Shown: piece by piece, positions 25,358 through 34,324 of the stretch
Layout: each line of letters opens with the position of its first letter
How positions within the stretch are numbered: position 1 is the first letter of the stretch
DNA from: Streptomyces alfalfae
Lineage (GTDB): Bacteria > Actinomycetota > Actinomycetes > Streptomycetales > Streptomycetaceae
NCBI RefSeq assembly: GCF_004127445.1
Contig: NZ_QEXM01000023.1
Span: forward strand, 1 to 64,000
Direction of reading: 5' to 3'
DNA: 64,000 nt
Translations under genes and position numbers: made by a program
The notes under the pieces: generated by a model
Told to the model about the DNA's origin: nothing
The model's database searches: none
What the model saw: the letters and a program-made list of their open reading frames with translations, nothing else

Positions 25358-25882
25358 CTAGCCACCGCGCTTCGGCGCCGACTTCCTCGCCCGGTACGCC
25401 CGCATCTTCGCGCGGGAGCCGCAGACCCCCATGTCGCACCACCGGCCGCGGCCCCCGGGGCTGCGGTCGTAGTACGCCCAGAGGCAGTCCGTCGCCTCGC
25501 AGGCCTTGAGGCGCTGCCAGGCGCCGTCGGCGACGCCCTCGGCGATCGCCGCCGCCACCCGTGCCGTGAGCGCGGACGCGTCCGCCGGGGCGAGCGACGC
25601 GACGCCCGTCCCGTCCTCGACCCGCACGACCAGCGGCCCCGCCGCGAGGAGCGCGGTCAGGTCCCGCACCGGCCGGTGCGGCGGATGCCCGGCGTGGGCG
25701 AGGCAGGCCGCCCGCAGGGACTCCCGCAGCTCCCGCGCCGCCGCCACGTCGCCCGGGGCCAGTCCGAAGGCGCTCCGTCCCGCATCGGTGTCCAGCGAGT
25801 CCACGCCCGACTCCACGTCCAGCGTGTTGACCAGGTCCTGGACCAGCGCGAGCCCGCCCGGCGCGGGCGTTCTGGCATTCAT
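25358..25882 (-). CDS. CGNR-type zinc-finger regulator with ABATE domain (174 aa)
   Basis: The N-terminal ABATE-like domain includes ALVQDLVNTLDVESGVDSLD. The C-terminal finger is CEATDC, then LWAYYDRSPGGRGRWCDMGV and CGSRAKMRAYRARK, with four cysteines and CGSR in place of the family name motif. This family is presumed to bind DNA as stress or antibiotic-responsive regulators. The ATG at 25882 begins MNARTPAP; a second ATG at 25878 is out of frame. It is divergent from a VOC protein gene, and the shared 96-bp region carries GTAAC/GTTAC motifs, suggesting it controls both. Confidence 0.85.
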   Translation of the reverse strand: MNARTPAPGGLALVQDLVNTLDVESGVDSLDTDAGRSAFGLAPGDVAAARELRESLRAACLAHAGHPPHRPVRDLTALLAAGPLVVRVEDGTGVASLAPADASALTARVAAAIAEGVADGAWQRLKACEATDCLWAYYDRSPGGRGRWCDMGVCGSRAKMRAYRARKSAPKRGG

Positions 25883-25891
25883 GGTTGCGAC

Positions 25892-25928
25892 GTTACCGCC
25901 ACTGCGGGACCATTGAGTAACGGTTACC
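25892..25928. promoter_or_regulatory. GTTACC-type operator motifs between the CGNR and VOC genes
   Basis: GTTACC occurs at 25892-25897, and GTAACGGTTAC, an 11-bp palindrome, at 25917-25927. Both lie between divergent start codons. They are candidate sites for the CGNR regulator; no footprint data. Confidence 0.4.
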
Positions 25929-25978
25929 GGCTGATGCCGGGCAAGTGGTAATGCTCGACTGTTCTCCCTGGAGGAATC

Positions 25979-26341
25979 ATGGCTCTCGCCAAGCTCGGCG
26001 CCGTCGTCCTGGACTGTCCGGACCCCCTGGCCCTCGCGGAGTTCTACGCGGCCGTCGTCGGCGGCGCCCCCAGCAAGGGCGACGAGGGCTGGTACGACCT
26101 CGAAGGCCACGGCGGCACGCCCCTGGCCTTCCAGGAGGCCCCCGACTTCGTACCGCCCGCGTGGCCCCGGCCCGACCGGTCCCAGCAGTTCCACCTGGAC
26201 CTCACGGTGGACGACCTCGACGCCGCGGAGAAGGAGGTCCTCAAGCTCGGCGCCACGGTCCTCGAAGCCGACGACCGCGCCCGCACCTGGCGGGTGTACG
26301 CCGACCCGGCGGGCCACCCGTTCTGCCTCTGCGCCTGCTGA
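25979..26341 (+). CDS. VOC-family (glyoxalase/bleomycin-resistance-like) protein (120 aa)
   Basis: A single-domain vicinal-oxygen-chelate protein, with LGAVVLDCPDPLALAEFYAA at the start, FHLDLTVDDLDAAEKEVLKL in the middle and WRVYADPAGHPFCLCAC at the end. This layout is that of the small glyoxalase-like proteins that bind or modify small hydrophobic molecules. The His in FHLDL and an acidic partner could bind metal. The ATG has GGAGG six bases upstream. Divergence from the CGNR regulator suggests an inducible detoxification pair; the substrate is unknown. Confidence 0.85.
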   Translation: MALAKLGAVVLDCPDPLALAEFYAAVVGGAPSKGDEGWYDLEGHGGTPLAFQEAPDFVPPAWPRPDRSQQFHLDLTVDDLDAAEKEVLKLGATVLEADDRARTWRVYADPAGHPFCLCAC

Positions 26342-26365
26342 GGGGCCGCGCCCCGGGGGCGGATC

Positions 26366-27526
26366 TCAGCCGTCCAGCTGCTCCCTGCGCGCCGTCGACG
26401 CCGCCCTGCGCAGCCGCGTGGCACGTGCCGTGAAGTCCGCCTCGCGCAGGGCGCGTTGCATGTTGCCCCAGGTCAGCAGCGCGATATCGGCCTCGGGCCA
26501 GCCGCGTTCGAGCAGTTCGGCGATCAGCCGCGGATACCCTGCGGTGTCGGCGAGGCCCTCCGGGTGCGGATGCGGGGTGTCGTACGTGCCGGAGAGGCCC
26601 ACGCACTGAGGGCCCGCCACGCGGCGCACATGGTCGAGGTGGTCCGCGACGTCACCGACCGAGCCGCCCGTCTGCTCGACCGCGAGCGGCACCAGGCACA
26701 GCCCCTTGGCGCCGCCCACCGCCGCGAGCAGGTCGTCCGGGAGGTTGACCGGGTGCTCGCGCACGGCTCGCGCGCCGGAGCGGGTGAAGAGCACCGGGGC
26801 CTTGGACACCGCGAGCGCCCGCCGCGCCGTCGCCTCGGAGGCGCCGGAGAGGTCCGCGAGCACCCCGAGCCGGTTCATCTCCCGTACGACCTCCTCGCCG
26901 AAGGCGGTGAGGCCGCCGGGCCCCGCCCACGACGTGCCGGAGAGCGTGAGCGCGCACAGGCCGAGGGTGCGCAGCGCGCGCAGCGTGCCGAGCGAGTCGC
27001 CGAGCGCGGCGGCGCGGGCCGGGCCGATCAGTGTCGCGACGCGCCCGCAGTTGCGCGCGTCGGCGGCCTCCGAGGCGTCGCGGGCGAGCCGCAGCCCCTC
27101 GGGATGGGCGCGCACGAGGCGCTGGACGAAGTCGATCTGCTCCAGGGTCTCCGCGACGGCCCGGTCGCCGCTGAGCACCTCGGGCACGTGCACCGACCAG
27201 AGCTGCGCGCCGACGCCGCCCGCGCGCAGCCGGGGGATGTCGCTCTCCAGGCCGCTGTCGCCCGTCTCGAAGTCGTGCCAGGGCAGCTCGCGCAGCGTCC
27301 ACGGCAGCCCGCTGTAGCCGTCGGCGACGGGGTGCGCGTCGAGGAGGGCACGCGCGCGTGACTCCGGTGCGGAGGCGGGCGCCCCTTCGAGATGCGGCAC
27401 GGGAAGCGGCTCGGGGATCTCGGGGAGGAGGCCGGCCGGGTCGGGGAGGAGGCCGGCCGGGTCGGGGAGCGGCTCGACCACTCCGGCCTCGGCGGTGGGG
27501 TCGAGGTCGTCCTGTAGATCCGCCAT
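26366..27526 (-). CDS. Catalytically degenerate membrane-dipeptidase paralogue (386 aa)
   Basis: It aligns along its length with the intact dipeptidase at 16599-17783, but the metal ligands are replaced. GHNDLPW is GYSGLPW, AEGGHSI is [15 protein letters not shown] is [17 protein letters not shown] is TRSGARAVREHP, and GGDYDG is SGTYDT. A zinc-dependent reaction is therefore unlikely and a binding or regulatory role more probable. The frame is open and codon use is normal, so it looks maintained rather than decayed. The first 60 residues are Pro/Leu/Glu-rich and include a 21-bp tandem duplication (PDPAGLL twice, near 27420-27470). The ATG at 27526 is preferred to the upstream one at 27574. 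Confidence 0.8.
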   Translation of the reverse strand: MADLQDDLDPTAEAGVVEPLPDPAGLLPDPAGLLPEIPEPLPVPHLEGAPASAPESRARALLDAHPVADGYSGLPWTLRELPWHDFETGDSGLESDIPRLRAGGVGAQLWSVHVPEVLSGDRAVAETLEQIDFVQRLVRAHPEGLRLARDASEAADARNCGRVATLIGPARAAALGDSLGTLRALRTLGLCALTLSGTSWAGPGGLTAFGEEVVREMNRLGVLADLSGASEATARRALAVSKAPVLFTRSGARAVREHPVNLPDDLLAAVGGAKGLCLVPLAVEQTGGSVGDVADHLDHVRRVAGPQCVGLSGTYDTPHPHPEGLADTAGYPRLIAELLERGWPEADIALLTWGNMQRALREADFTARATRLRRAASTARREQLDG

Positions 27527-27644
27527 GACAGGGGCTCCGGAGATCGCGGTGGCAGGTCTGCACCACCGTGACACGCCGGAGCCGGGGGTTCTCGGCGGGC
27601 GGGGCGTTCGGGGTACACCGGCCCCCGGAGCGCCCGCAGTTGCC

Positions 27645-28976
27645 TCAGTCGCCCGAGACGGTCACCTTCTCGTCGTTGTTGAGCTGCTCGACGAGCTGCT
27701 TGACCTTCGCCTTGTCCCACAGGAGGTTGCCGCCGGCCGTGCCCGCGAGCGGCATGTTCATGGACTTGCCGTCGCCGCCGGTGACGCCCTTCATCGCCCA
27801 GAACATGGACGCCACGTCCATCAGGTCCATGTCCTTGTCGACGATCAGGGTGTCAAGGCCCGCGCTCATCGTCGGGTAGAGCTTGAACGGGTTCATGACC
27901 GTGCCGGGCGTCGCCGCCTGGTTGGCGAGGGCCGCGAGGAACTTCTGCTGGTTCTTGGTGCGGTCCAGGTCGCTGCCCTTGAGCGCGTACCGGGTGCGGA
28001 CGAAGGCGAGCGCCTCCTCGCCGTTGAGCGTCTGCTTGCCCGCCTCGAAGTCGGCGCCGGACTTCTTGTCCTTGAAGCCCTCGGGGATGTCCATCTCGAC
28101 GCCGCCGACCGCGTCCACGATCTCGGCGAAGCCGCCGAAGCCGATCTCGGCGTAGTGGTCGATCCGCAGGCCGGTGTTGTACTCCACGGTCCGCACCAGG
28201 AGTTCGGGGCCGTCCTCCGCGTACGCCGCGTTGAGCTTCGTCTGGCGGCCCTGGTTCGGGTAGAACTTGCCGGACTCGGCGCCCTTGAACGAGGGGATCG
28301 TGACGTTCGAGTCGCGGGGCAGCGAGATCATCGTGTTCCCGCCGTCGTCCGCGACGTGCAGGATCATCATCGAGTCCGTGCGCTTGCCGTCGGCCGAGCC
28401 CGTGTGGAGCTTCTTCTTCTCCTCGTCGGACATGCCCTCGCGGCTGTCGGAGCCCACGATCAGGTAGTTCGTGCCGTCGCCGCCGTCGGGCCGCTCGATG
28501 ACCTTGGAGAGGTCGACCTCGCGCTTGAGCTTGCCGTCCGCCCAGAAGTACGTGGCGACCGTCGTCACGAGGAGCACCGAGACCACGGTGATGGAGCCGA
28601 TCTTGATGCGGCGGCGCCAGTTCGGCGCGGGGCGCGGGGCGCGCGGCGGGCGTCCGCCACCGCCGCCCTGGCCGCCCTGCGCGCCGCCGTAGACCTGGCC
28701 GGTGTTGTAGCCGCTGTCGTAGCCCTGGCCGTACTCCCGCTGGTTCGGGGTGCGCGGCTCGAAGACGTCGTCGCGGGCGTCGCCGTACGGGCCGCCGGCG
28801 CCGTGCGACTCGTCGTATCCGGACTGCTGCGGGACTCCGCCCGGCGGCGGGCCCGCGGGCTGCGAGGGCCGGCCGCGCTGGACGTGCCGCATCACGCGGG
28901 CACCATCGGGCCGGGGGTTCCCGCTGCCGCGGCCGTACCCGCGGCCGCCCGCCTGATCGTCTGGCCAATCGCTCAT
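27645..28976 (-). CDS. LytR-CpsA-Psr (LCP) cell-wall ligase 1 (443 aa)
   Basis: LCP proteins transfer lipid-linked glycopolymers to peptidoglycan on the outer face of the membrane. A Gly/Pro/Gln-rich cytoplasmic tail (about 115 residues) precedes one TM (IKIGSITVVSVLLVTTVATY). The LCP domain follows with NYLIVGSDSREG, the Asp/Arg motif in TDSMMILHVADDGGNTMISL then PRDSNV, TKLNAAYAEDGPELLVRTVE, and FVRTRYALKGSDLDRTKNQQ. No LytR_C domain is present. It is divergent from the thioesterase gene across 129 bp. First of five LCP paralogues here. Confidence 0.9.
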   Translation of the reverse strand: MSDWPDDQAGGRGYGRGSGNPRPDGARVMRHVQRGRPSQPAGPPPGGVPQQSGYDESHGAGGPYGDARDDVFEPRTPNQREYGQGYDSGYNTGQVYGGAQGGQGGGGGRPPRAPRPAPNWRRRIKIGSITVVSVLLVTTVATYFWADGKLKREVDLSKVIERPDGGDGTNYLIVGSDSREGMSDEEKKKLHTGSADGKRTDSMMILHVADDGGNTMISLPRDSNVTIPSFKGAESGKFYPNQGRQTKLNAAYAEDGPELLVRTVEYNTGLRIDHYAEIGFGGFAEIVDAVGGVEMDIPEGFKDKKSGADFEAGKQTLNGEEALAFVRTRYALKGSDLDRTKNQQKFLAALANQAATPGTVMNPFKLYPTMSAGLDTLIVDKDMDLMDVASMFWAMKGVTGGDGKSMNMPLAGTAGGNLLWDKAKVKQLVEQLNNDEKVTVSGD

Positions 28977-29092
28977 GTGGCCCAGTGTGCAGTGCGCGAC
29001 CGCGCGGCTCACAGGGCGGTCGGGATTTCGGGCCAGGGCTGTTGCAGAGCTGATGCAAAGCGGCCCCCGCGTGGGCCGCGGCGGGTCCGGCA

Positions 29093-29098
29093 TAGGGT
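29093..29098 (+). promoter_or_regulatory. -10-like element before the thioesterase gene
   Basis: TAGGGT lies 7 nt before the ATG at 29106. GGAGGG also overlaps the gap, so either a leaderless or a normal start is possible. Confidence 0.35.
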
Positions 29099-29105
29099 GG
29101 AGGGC

Positions 29106-29687
29106 ATGACAGATCAGGCCACCGGTTCGGGAGCGTCCGTTCCGGGCGAAAACGCCCGGGACCCCGAGACGGTTCCCGGCAAGCCGACCTCGGCGTCCCG
29201 CACCACGCTCAGCCACATCATGACCCACAACGACACCAACCTCCTCGGCACGGTGCACGGCGGTGTGATCATGAAGCTGGTGGACGACGCGGCGGGAGCC
29301 GTCGCGGGACGGCACTCCGGCGGCCCCGCGGTCACCGCGTCCATGGACGAGATGGCCTTCCTCGAACCGGTCCGCGTCGGTGACCTGGTGCATGTGAAGG
29401 CGCAGGTCAACTGGACCGGACGCAGCTCCATGGAGGTCGGCGTCCGGGTGCTCGCCGAGCGCTGGAACGAGTCGACGCCCGCCCAGCAGGTCGGCTCCGC
29501 CTACCTCGTCTTCGCCGCCGTCGACGCGGACGGCAAGCCGCGCACGGTGCCTCCGGTCATCCCCGAGACCGACCGCGACCGCCGCCGCTACCAGGAGGCC
29601 CAGATCCGCCGGACGCACCGCCTCGCGCGCCGCCGGGCCATCAAGGAGCTGCGGGAGGCCCGCGCCGCCGAGGGCTTCGACGACTGA
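29106..29687 (+). CDS. Acyl-CoA thioesterase, hotdog fold (193 aa)
   Basis: A single 4HBT-type hotdog domain of the acyl-CoA hydrolase family. HIMTHNDTNLLGTVHGGVIM contains the N-x-x-G-x-x-H-G-G active-site pattern, followed by LVDDAAGAVAGRHSGG. VTASMDEMAFLEPVRVGDLV forms the central sheet. The basic C-terminal helix (RRTHRLARRRAIKELREARA) is typical of the longer family members. It would hydrolyse acyl-CoA to free acid and CoA. It is a plus-strand gene embedded among minus-strand LCP genes and does not share their operons. Confidence 0.9.
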   Translation: MTDQATGSGASVPGENARDPETVPGKPTSASRTTLSHIMTHNDTNLLGTVHGGVIMKLVDDAAGAVAGRHSGGPAVTASMDEMAFLEPVRVGDLVHVKAQVNWTGRSSMEVGVRVLAERWNESTPAQQVGSAYLVFAAVDADGKPRTVPPVIPETDRDRRRYQEAQIRRTHRLARRRAIKELREARAAEGFDD

Positions 29688-29699
29688 GGCGGGCCCCGG

Positions 29700-31199
29700 T
29701 CAGGGGCAGGTGACCTGATCCCCGGTGACCGCGCCGAACTCGCCCTGCAGCGTGTCCTCCGCCCGCACCGCACGCACCGCCTTGAAGTCCGCGCCCGCGA
29801 TCACCTTCAGGACCGGGCCCTGGCCCGCGACCGTCCGCATCTCGCAGCCCGGCAGGGCCGTCGCGAGGGTCTTGGCCGAGCGGTCCCAGCGCGGGTCGAA
29901 GGCGACGACGGTCCGCGGGGCCGGAGCCGTGGCGGCGTTCGGCGCGTCGGCCGGCGTCCCCGTGGTCAGGAACCCGGTGTCCCGCAGCGCCTCGTCGACG
30001 CGCTTGCCGAGTCCGGGCTTCGCCGTCCCGTTCTCCACCTGCACCCGGATCTGCTGCGGCGAGACGCTGACCAGCGTGGCCTTGGCCTTCTTGTCGCGCG
30101 CGGCCAGCGGCCTGTCCTCACGCAGCGCGTCGAACAGCTTCTCGGCCTTCGCCGGGTCCCACTTCAGCGTCGAGCCGATGCCCGGCAGCGTCACCTCCTC
30201 GGGGGAGAGCGGCACGGTCGTGAACTCCGACGACGACGGCGAGAAGCCCCGCATCGCCCGCCCGAGGTCCAGCATCTCGCTCGTGCCGAAGCCCTTGTCC
30301 GCGCGGACCGAGCCCAGCAGGGTCCGCGTGACGTCGCGGAACTTGACCGGATTCAGCAGTACGCCGCTGCTGGTCGCCTTCGCGATGAGCGCTGCGAGGA
30401 ACCTCTGCTGGCGCTGCATGCGGCCGAGGTCGGAGGCCCCGTCGACGTACCGCGACCGCACGTACTGAAGGGCCTGGCCGCCGTTCAGCGCGTGCGTGCC
30501 GACCGGCAGGTCGAGGCCCGTGTGGGAGTCCTTCAGGGGCTTGGCCGTGCAGATGTCCACCCCGCCGAGGACGTCCACGGTCTTCATGAAGCTGAGGAAG
30601 TCGACCTCCAGATAGTGGTCGATCTTCACTTTCGTCATGCTCTCGACGGTCCGCACCGTCAGGTTCGGCCCGCCCTCGGCGAACGCCGCGTTCAGCTTGT
30701 TGGGATGCGGCTCGTGCTGCTTGCCGGTGTTCCGGTCGGTGTGCGCGGGCAGTTCGGCGTACGAGTCCCTGGGCAGGCTGACGACGCTCGCGCGGTCCCT
30801 GTTCTCCGAGATGTGCACGATCATGACCGTGTCCGTGCAGTGGCAGGGCGCGCCCCCGAGGCGGTACTTCGCCTTCTCCTCTGCCGTGATCTTGTCGCGG
30901 CCGTCGGTGCCGACCAGCAGGACGTTCATGCCGTTGCCCGCCGGCGGCCGGTTCTTCATGTCCTTGAAGGCGTCGATCCGCTTGATCCCGGTGTCCAGCG
31001 TGGTGACCACGGAGTGCCCGATCCCCGCCGCGGCGAGCACGAGGACGGAACTCGTCACCGCCGCCCGCAGCCCCCACCGCGGCCGCTTCCGCCGCCCCGC
31101 GTGCTGCCGGGGGGCAGGCTGGCGCGCCTGCGGCTGCGCCTGCTGCCGCGGCCGGGGGCGGCGCGGCGGGAAGGCGGGGCGGCGGGGCGGTGCGGGCAC
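29700..31199 (-). CDS. LCP cell-wall ligase 2 with LytR_C domain (499 aa)
   Basis: A Pro/Arg/Gln-rich tail (residues 1-45) and one TM (VTSSVLVLAAAGIGHSVV) precede the LCP domain: NVLLVGTDGRDKI, DTVMIVHISENRDRASVVSL then PRDSYAEL, NKLNAAFAEGGPNLTVRTVE, and YVRSRYVDGASDLGRMQRQQ. The C-terminal LytR_C domain (about 370-499) binds an unknown ligand. The GTG at 31199 has GGAGGTG nine bases upstream and is preferred to ATG 31277 and to the start at 31409. It converges with the thioesterase gene (12 bp apart) and diverges from a glycosyltransferase gene. Confidence 0.88.
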   Translation of the reverse strand: MPAPPRRPAFPPRRPRPRQQAQPQARQPAPRQHAGRRKRPRWGLRAAVTSSVLVLAAAGIGHSVVTTLDTGIKRIDAFKDMKNRPPAGNGMNVLLVGTDGRDKITAEEKAKYRLGGAPCHCTDTVMIVHISENRDRASVVSLPRDSYAELPAHTDRNTGKQHEPHPNKLNAAFAEGGPNLTVRTVESMTKVKIDHYLEVDFLSFMKTVDVLGGVDICTAKPLKDSHTGLDLPVGTHALNGGQALQYVRSRYVDGASDLGRMQRQQRFLAALIAKATSSGVLLNPVKFRDVTRTLLGSVRADKGFGTSEMLDLGRAMRGFSPSSSEFTTVPLSPEEVTLPGIGSTLKWDPAKAEKLFDALREDRPLAARDKKAKATLVSVSPQQIRVQVENGTAKPGLGKRVDEALRDTGFLTTGTPADAPNAATAPAPRTVVAFDPRWDRSAKTLATALPGCEMRTVAGQGPVLKVIAGADFKAVRAVRAEDTLQGEFGAVTGDQVTCP

Positions 31200-31350
31200 G
31201 TGGGTGACACCTCCGCGGAGAACGGACCTGGGCCGGGAGTGGTCGACGGCCGGGGGACCCGAGAAACGTAATGCCATACGAAATGCGGCCCGCGGTAGCG
31301 ACCCGGACGGCGCGCGCCCGTGTCCCCCATTCGCGGTAACGTGACGCGTG

Positions 31351-32397
31351 ATGAACGCGAAGTCCGAGGCGCAGCCTCCAGCCGTATCCGTGATCATGCC
31401 CGTCCTCAACGAGGAACGGCACCTGCGCGAGGCAGTCCGCGCGATCCTGCGTCAGGAGTACGCGGGCGAGATGGAGGTCGTCGTCGCGCTCGGCCCCTCC
31501 ACCGACCGCACGGACGAGATCGCCGCCGAGCTGGTCAGGGAAGACCCCCGGGTGCACACGGTGCCGAACCCGACGGGGCGCACCCCCGCGGCGCTGAACG
31601 CCGCCATCAAGGCCTCCCGGCACCCGGTCGTGGTGCGTGTGGACGGCCACGCCGCGCTCTCGCCGGGCTACATCACGACCGCCGTGCGTCTCCTCGATGA
31701 GACCGGCGCGATGAACGTCGGCGGCATCATGCACGCCGAGGGCCAGAACGACTGGGAGCACGCGGTCGCCGCCGCCATGACGTCGAAGATCGGCGTGGGC
31801 AACGCCGCCTTCCACACCGGCGGCGAGGCCCAGCGGGCCGAGACGGTCTACCTCGGCGTCTTCCGCCGCGAGGCCCTGGAGCAGCAGGGCGGATACAACG
31901 AGGAGTTCATCCGCGCCCAGGACTGGGAGCTGAACTTCCGCATCCGCGAGGCCGGCGGCCTCATCTGGTTCTCGCCCGAGCTGAAGGTCTCCTACCGCCC
32001 GCGGCCGAGCGTGAAGGCCCTCGCCAAGCAGTACAAGGACTACGGCCGCTGGCGCCACGTCGTCGCGCGCTACCACGAGGGCTCCATCAACCTGCGCTAC
32101 CTCGCGCCGCCGACCGCCGTCTGCGCCATCGCGGCGGGCGTCGTCGTGGGCGCGGCCCTCACGCCGTGGGGCTTCGTGATCCCCGGCGGCTACCTCGCGG
32201 CGATCGTGGCGGGCTCGGTCCCCGCGGGCAAGGGGCTGCCGCTGAAGGCGCGCCTGCAGATCCCGGTGGCGCTCGCGACGATGCACATGTCGTGGGGCTG
32301 GGGCTTCCTCACCAGCCCGCGCGCGCTGGCCAGGAAGGTCATCGCCTCGCGCCGCCCGGCGGTCCTCGGCGGCCCGCAGGAGACGCAGCAGGCCTGA
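31351..32397 (+). CDS. Family 2 glycosyltransferase, exopolysaccharide type (348 aa)
   Basis: A GT-A fold enzyme. VSVIMPVLNEERHLREAVRA binds the nucleotide sugar, VVVRVDGHA carries the D-x-D-like metal site, and FIRAQDWELNFRIREAGG holds the ED-type catalytic region. Two to three hydrophobic segments near residues 250-320 anchor it to the membrane. It resembles the ExoA/succinoglycan-type transferases. TAACGT lies 8 nt before the ATG, so a leaderless start is possible; GTG 31348 is an alternative. Its position between LCP genes suggests it builds a glycan that these ligases attach to the wall. Substrate unknown. Confidence 0.88.
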   Translation: MNAKSEAQPPAVSVIMPVLNEERHLREAVRAILRQEYAGEMEVVVALGPSTDRTDEIAAELVREDPRVHTVPNPTGRTPAALNAAIKASRHPVVVRVDGHAALSPGYITTAVRLLDETGAMNVGGIMHAEGQNDWEHAVAAAMTSKIGVGNAAFHTGGEAQRAETVYLGVFRREALEQQGGYNEEFIRAQDWELNFRIREAGGLIWFSPELKVSYRPRPSVKALAKQYKDYGRWRHVVARYHEGSINLRYLAPPTAVCAIAAGVVVGAALTPWGFVIPGGYLAAIVAGSVPAGKGLPLKARLQIPVALATMHMSWGWGFLTSPRALARKVIASRRPAVLGGPQETQQA

Positions 32398-32405
32398 GCA
32401 CCCGC

Positions 32406-32463
32406 GCCGTCGGCCGCGGCCCGGCTCCGCCCACGAGGGAGGAGCCGGGCCGCGGCCGACGGC
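32406..32463. terminator. Bidirectional terminator, 23-bp perfect stem
   Basis: Arms 32406-32428 and 32441-32463 pair without mismatch around a 12-nt loop, between the convergent glycosyltransferase and LCP genes. Confidence 0.85.
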
Positions 32464-32474
32464 GACTCGGGCCC

Positions 32475-34238
32475 TCACCAGGTGAAGTTCGGGTCCACCT
32501 TCATGCACGCCTTCTTGTCGGAGCCGCTGAGCGCGTCCGCCGACTCCGGCGTGGAGTCGTCCTTCTTCTTCGCCTTGGCCGGCGCCTTCCCCTCGCGCCA
32601 GTCGGCGCCGACGACCAGCGTGACACCGGAGACGTCCGTGGACTTCTTCGCCGAACTGAGCGGCAGGCCGAGGGACTTGGCGACCCGCTGGGCGTCGCCC
32701 TCCAGGTCGACGCTGGGGTAGCGCACGACGGTCCTCGCCTGGGTCAGGGCCGAGGCGGTGTCCGGCGTCGCCTTCGCGAAACCCTTGGCGGCGAGCAGTT
32801 GCGCCACCGTGGTCGCCCGGCCGCTGACCGCGGGCTCGGCCGCGGTCCCCGTGCCGTTCTGGACCTGGATCGCGATCCGGTCGTCCGCCGCCGCCGGGTC
32901 GTCCGACGGCTTCTCCTTGGTCTTCTTCCCGCCCTTGCCGTCCAGCGGGACGTCGTCGCGGACCAGCCGGAAGAGCTGCTCGGCGTCGCCCGGCTTGGGG
33001 ATGACGCGCGCGCCGACGTACTCGTACGGCATGGTCGTCATCGTCGTGCGCTCCGGCGCGACCTTCTTCAGCTCGTTGCCGAGGTCGTAGAGCTTCTTGA
33101 TGCTGCCGAGCCCGTCGTCGACCTTCAGCGCGCTCGTGGCCTCCTCGGCGAGCCTGCGGAGCTGGTTCGGGCTGGTCAGGCTGGTGTTCTCGCGGAGCTT
33201 GCGGACCAGGGCGTTCATGTACATGTGCTGCGCCTTGGCGCGGCCGATGTCGCTGCCGTCCTCGAAGCCGTAGCGGGTGCGCAGCCACTGGAGCGCCTGC
33301 TCGCCCTGGATCTCCGTGGTGCCCTTCTTCAGCTTCAGTCCCGAGCCGTGGCCCTGGTTGTCGCGCGAGTGGATGTTCTTGTCCACGCAGACCGGCACGC
33401 CGCCGATGGCGTCGGCCATGGAGACCACACCCGCGAAGTCGACCATCATGAAGTGGTTGATGTGGATGTTGGTGAGCTTCTCCCAGGTGGCGACGGTGCA
33501 GCCGGGGCCGCCGCGGCCGAGCGACTCGTTCGTCATGGTGCGCGGGCCGGTCTGCTCGTAGACCTTGCCGTCGTCGGGGTCCGTGCACTTGGGGATCTGG
33601 AGCAGGGTGTCGCGCGGCATGCTGACCACCGACATGTTGGTGCGGTCGGCCGAGAGGTGCAGCAGCATCTGGACGTCGGCGAGCGGCGGGGAGCCGAACG
33701 TGTCCTTCGCGCCGCCGAGCTTCTGGTTCTCCTTGGAGTCCCGGGCGTCGGAACCGATGAGCAGGATGTTCAGCGGCGTCTGGCCCGCGGCGTTGGGCGT
33801 GGGCTCGGGGGCCCGGTGCTCGCCGAGGTTCAGCGCGTCGGTCTCCAGGTTGCCGTTGAGGTGCTGGTAGTAGAGGTATCCGGCGCCCGCCGTGCCCAGT
33901 ATCAGCACCGAGAGGACCGTCGCCGACCAGCGCAGCACACCGCGCTTGCGCCGCGTCGGCCGCTCGCCGCCGCCCCCGCCGCCGCGACGCCCGTCGCCGT
34001 CACCGGCCGGCGGCGCGCCACCGCTCTTCTTCGCACCGGCGCTCTGCTTCGCACCGGCGCTCTTCCGCGCGCCGCCGCCCCTCTTCGTGCCGCCGCCCGT
34101 CCGCGCGCCGCCGCGGCGGCCTTCCGGGGAACCGCCGGGACGCGCCTCGCCCTCGTGCGGTTCCCCGTCCCAGCCGTGATCACTGGCGTGCGGGGCGCGT
34201 TTCTCCGCCCCCTCCTTACGCACGCTGCTCTGCCTCAT
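32475..34238 (-). CDS. LCP cell-wall ligase 3 with LytR_C domain (587 aa)
   Basis: The longest tail of the group (about 100 residues, repeats of K/R-S-A-G-A-K and Gly runs) precedes one TM (WSATVLSVLILGTAGAGYLYY). LCP motifs: NILLIGSDARDSKENQ, ADVQMLLHLSADRTNMSVVS then MPRDTLLQI, and WLRTRYGFEDGSDIGRAKAQ. LytR_C follows (about 430-530), with an extra disordered segment and the terminal CMKVDPNFTW. The ATG follows GGGGAGGGG. The basic repetitive tail could bind anionic lipids. It is transcribed in the same direction as the next two LCP genes, with gaps of 86 and 224 bp. Confidence 0.9.
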   Translation of the reverse strand: MRQSSVRKEGAEKRAPHASDHGWDGEPHEGEARPGGSPEGRRGGARTGGGTKRGGGARKSAGAKQSAGAKKSGGAPPAGDGDGRRGGGGGGERPTRRKRGVLRWSATVLSVLILGTAGAGYLYYQHLNGNLETDALNLGEHRAPEPTPNAAGQTPLNILLIGSDARDSKENQKLGGAKDTFGSPPLADVQMLLHLSADRTNMSVVSMPRDTLLQIPKCTDPDDGKVYEQTGPRTMTNESLGRGGPGCTVATWEKLTNIHINHFMMVDFAGVVSMADAIGGVPVCVDKNIHSRDNQGHGSGLKLKKGTTEIQGEQALQWLRTRYGFEDGSDIGRAKAQHMYMNALVRKLRENTSLTSPNQLRRLAEEATSALKVDDGLGSIKKLYDLGNELKKVAPERTTMTTMPYEYVGARVIPKPGDAEQLFRLVRDDVPLDGKGGKKTKEKPSDDPAAADDRIAIQVQNGTGTAAEPAVSGRATTVAQLLAAKGFAKATPDTASALTQARTVVRYPSVDLEGDAQRVAKSLGLPLSSAKKSTDVSGVTLVVGADWREGKAPAKAKKKDDSTPESADALSGSDKKACMKVDPNFTW

Positions 34239-34324
34239 CCCCAGCCCCTCCCCGCCCCGTTCCCGAACTGCGTCCGCTCCGCGACGCCTTGGCTCATTGT
34301 TAGACGCAGAACGACGGCTTCAGG

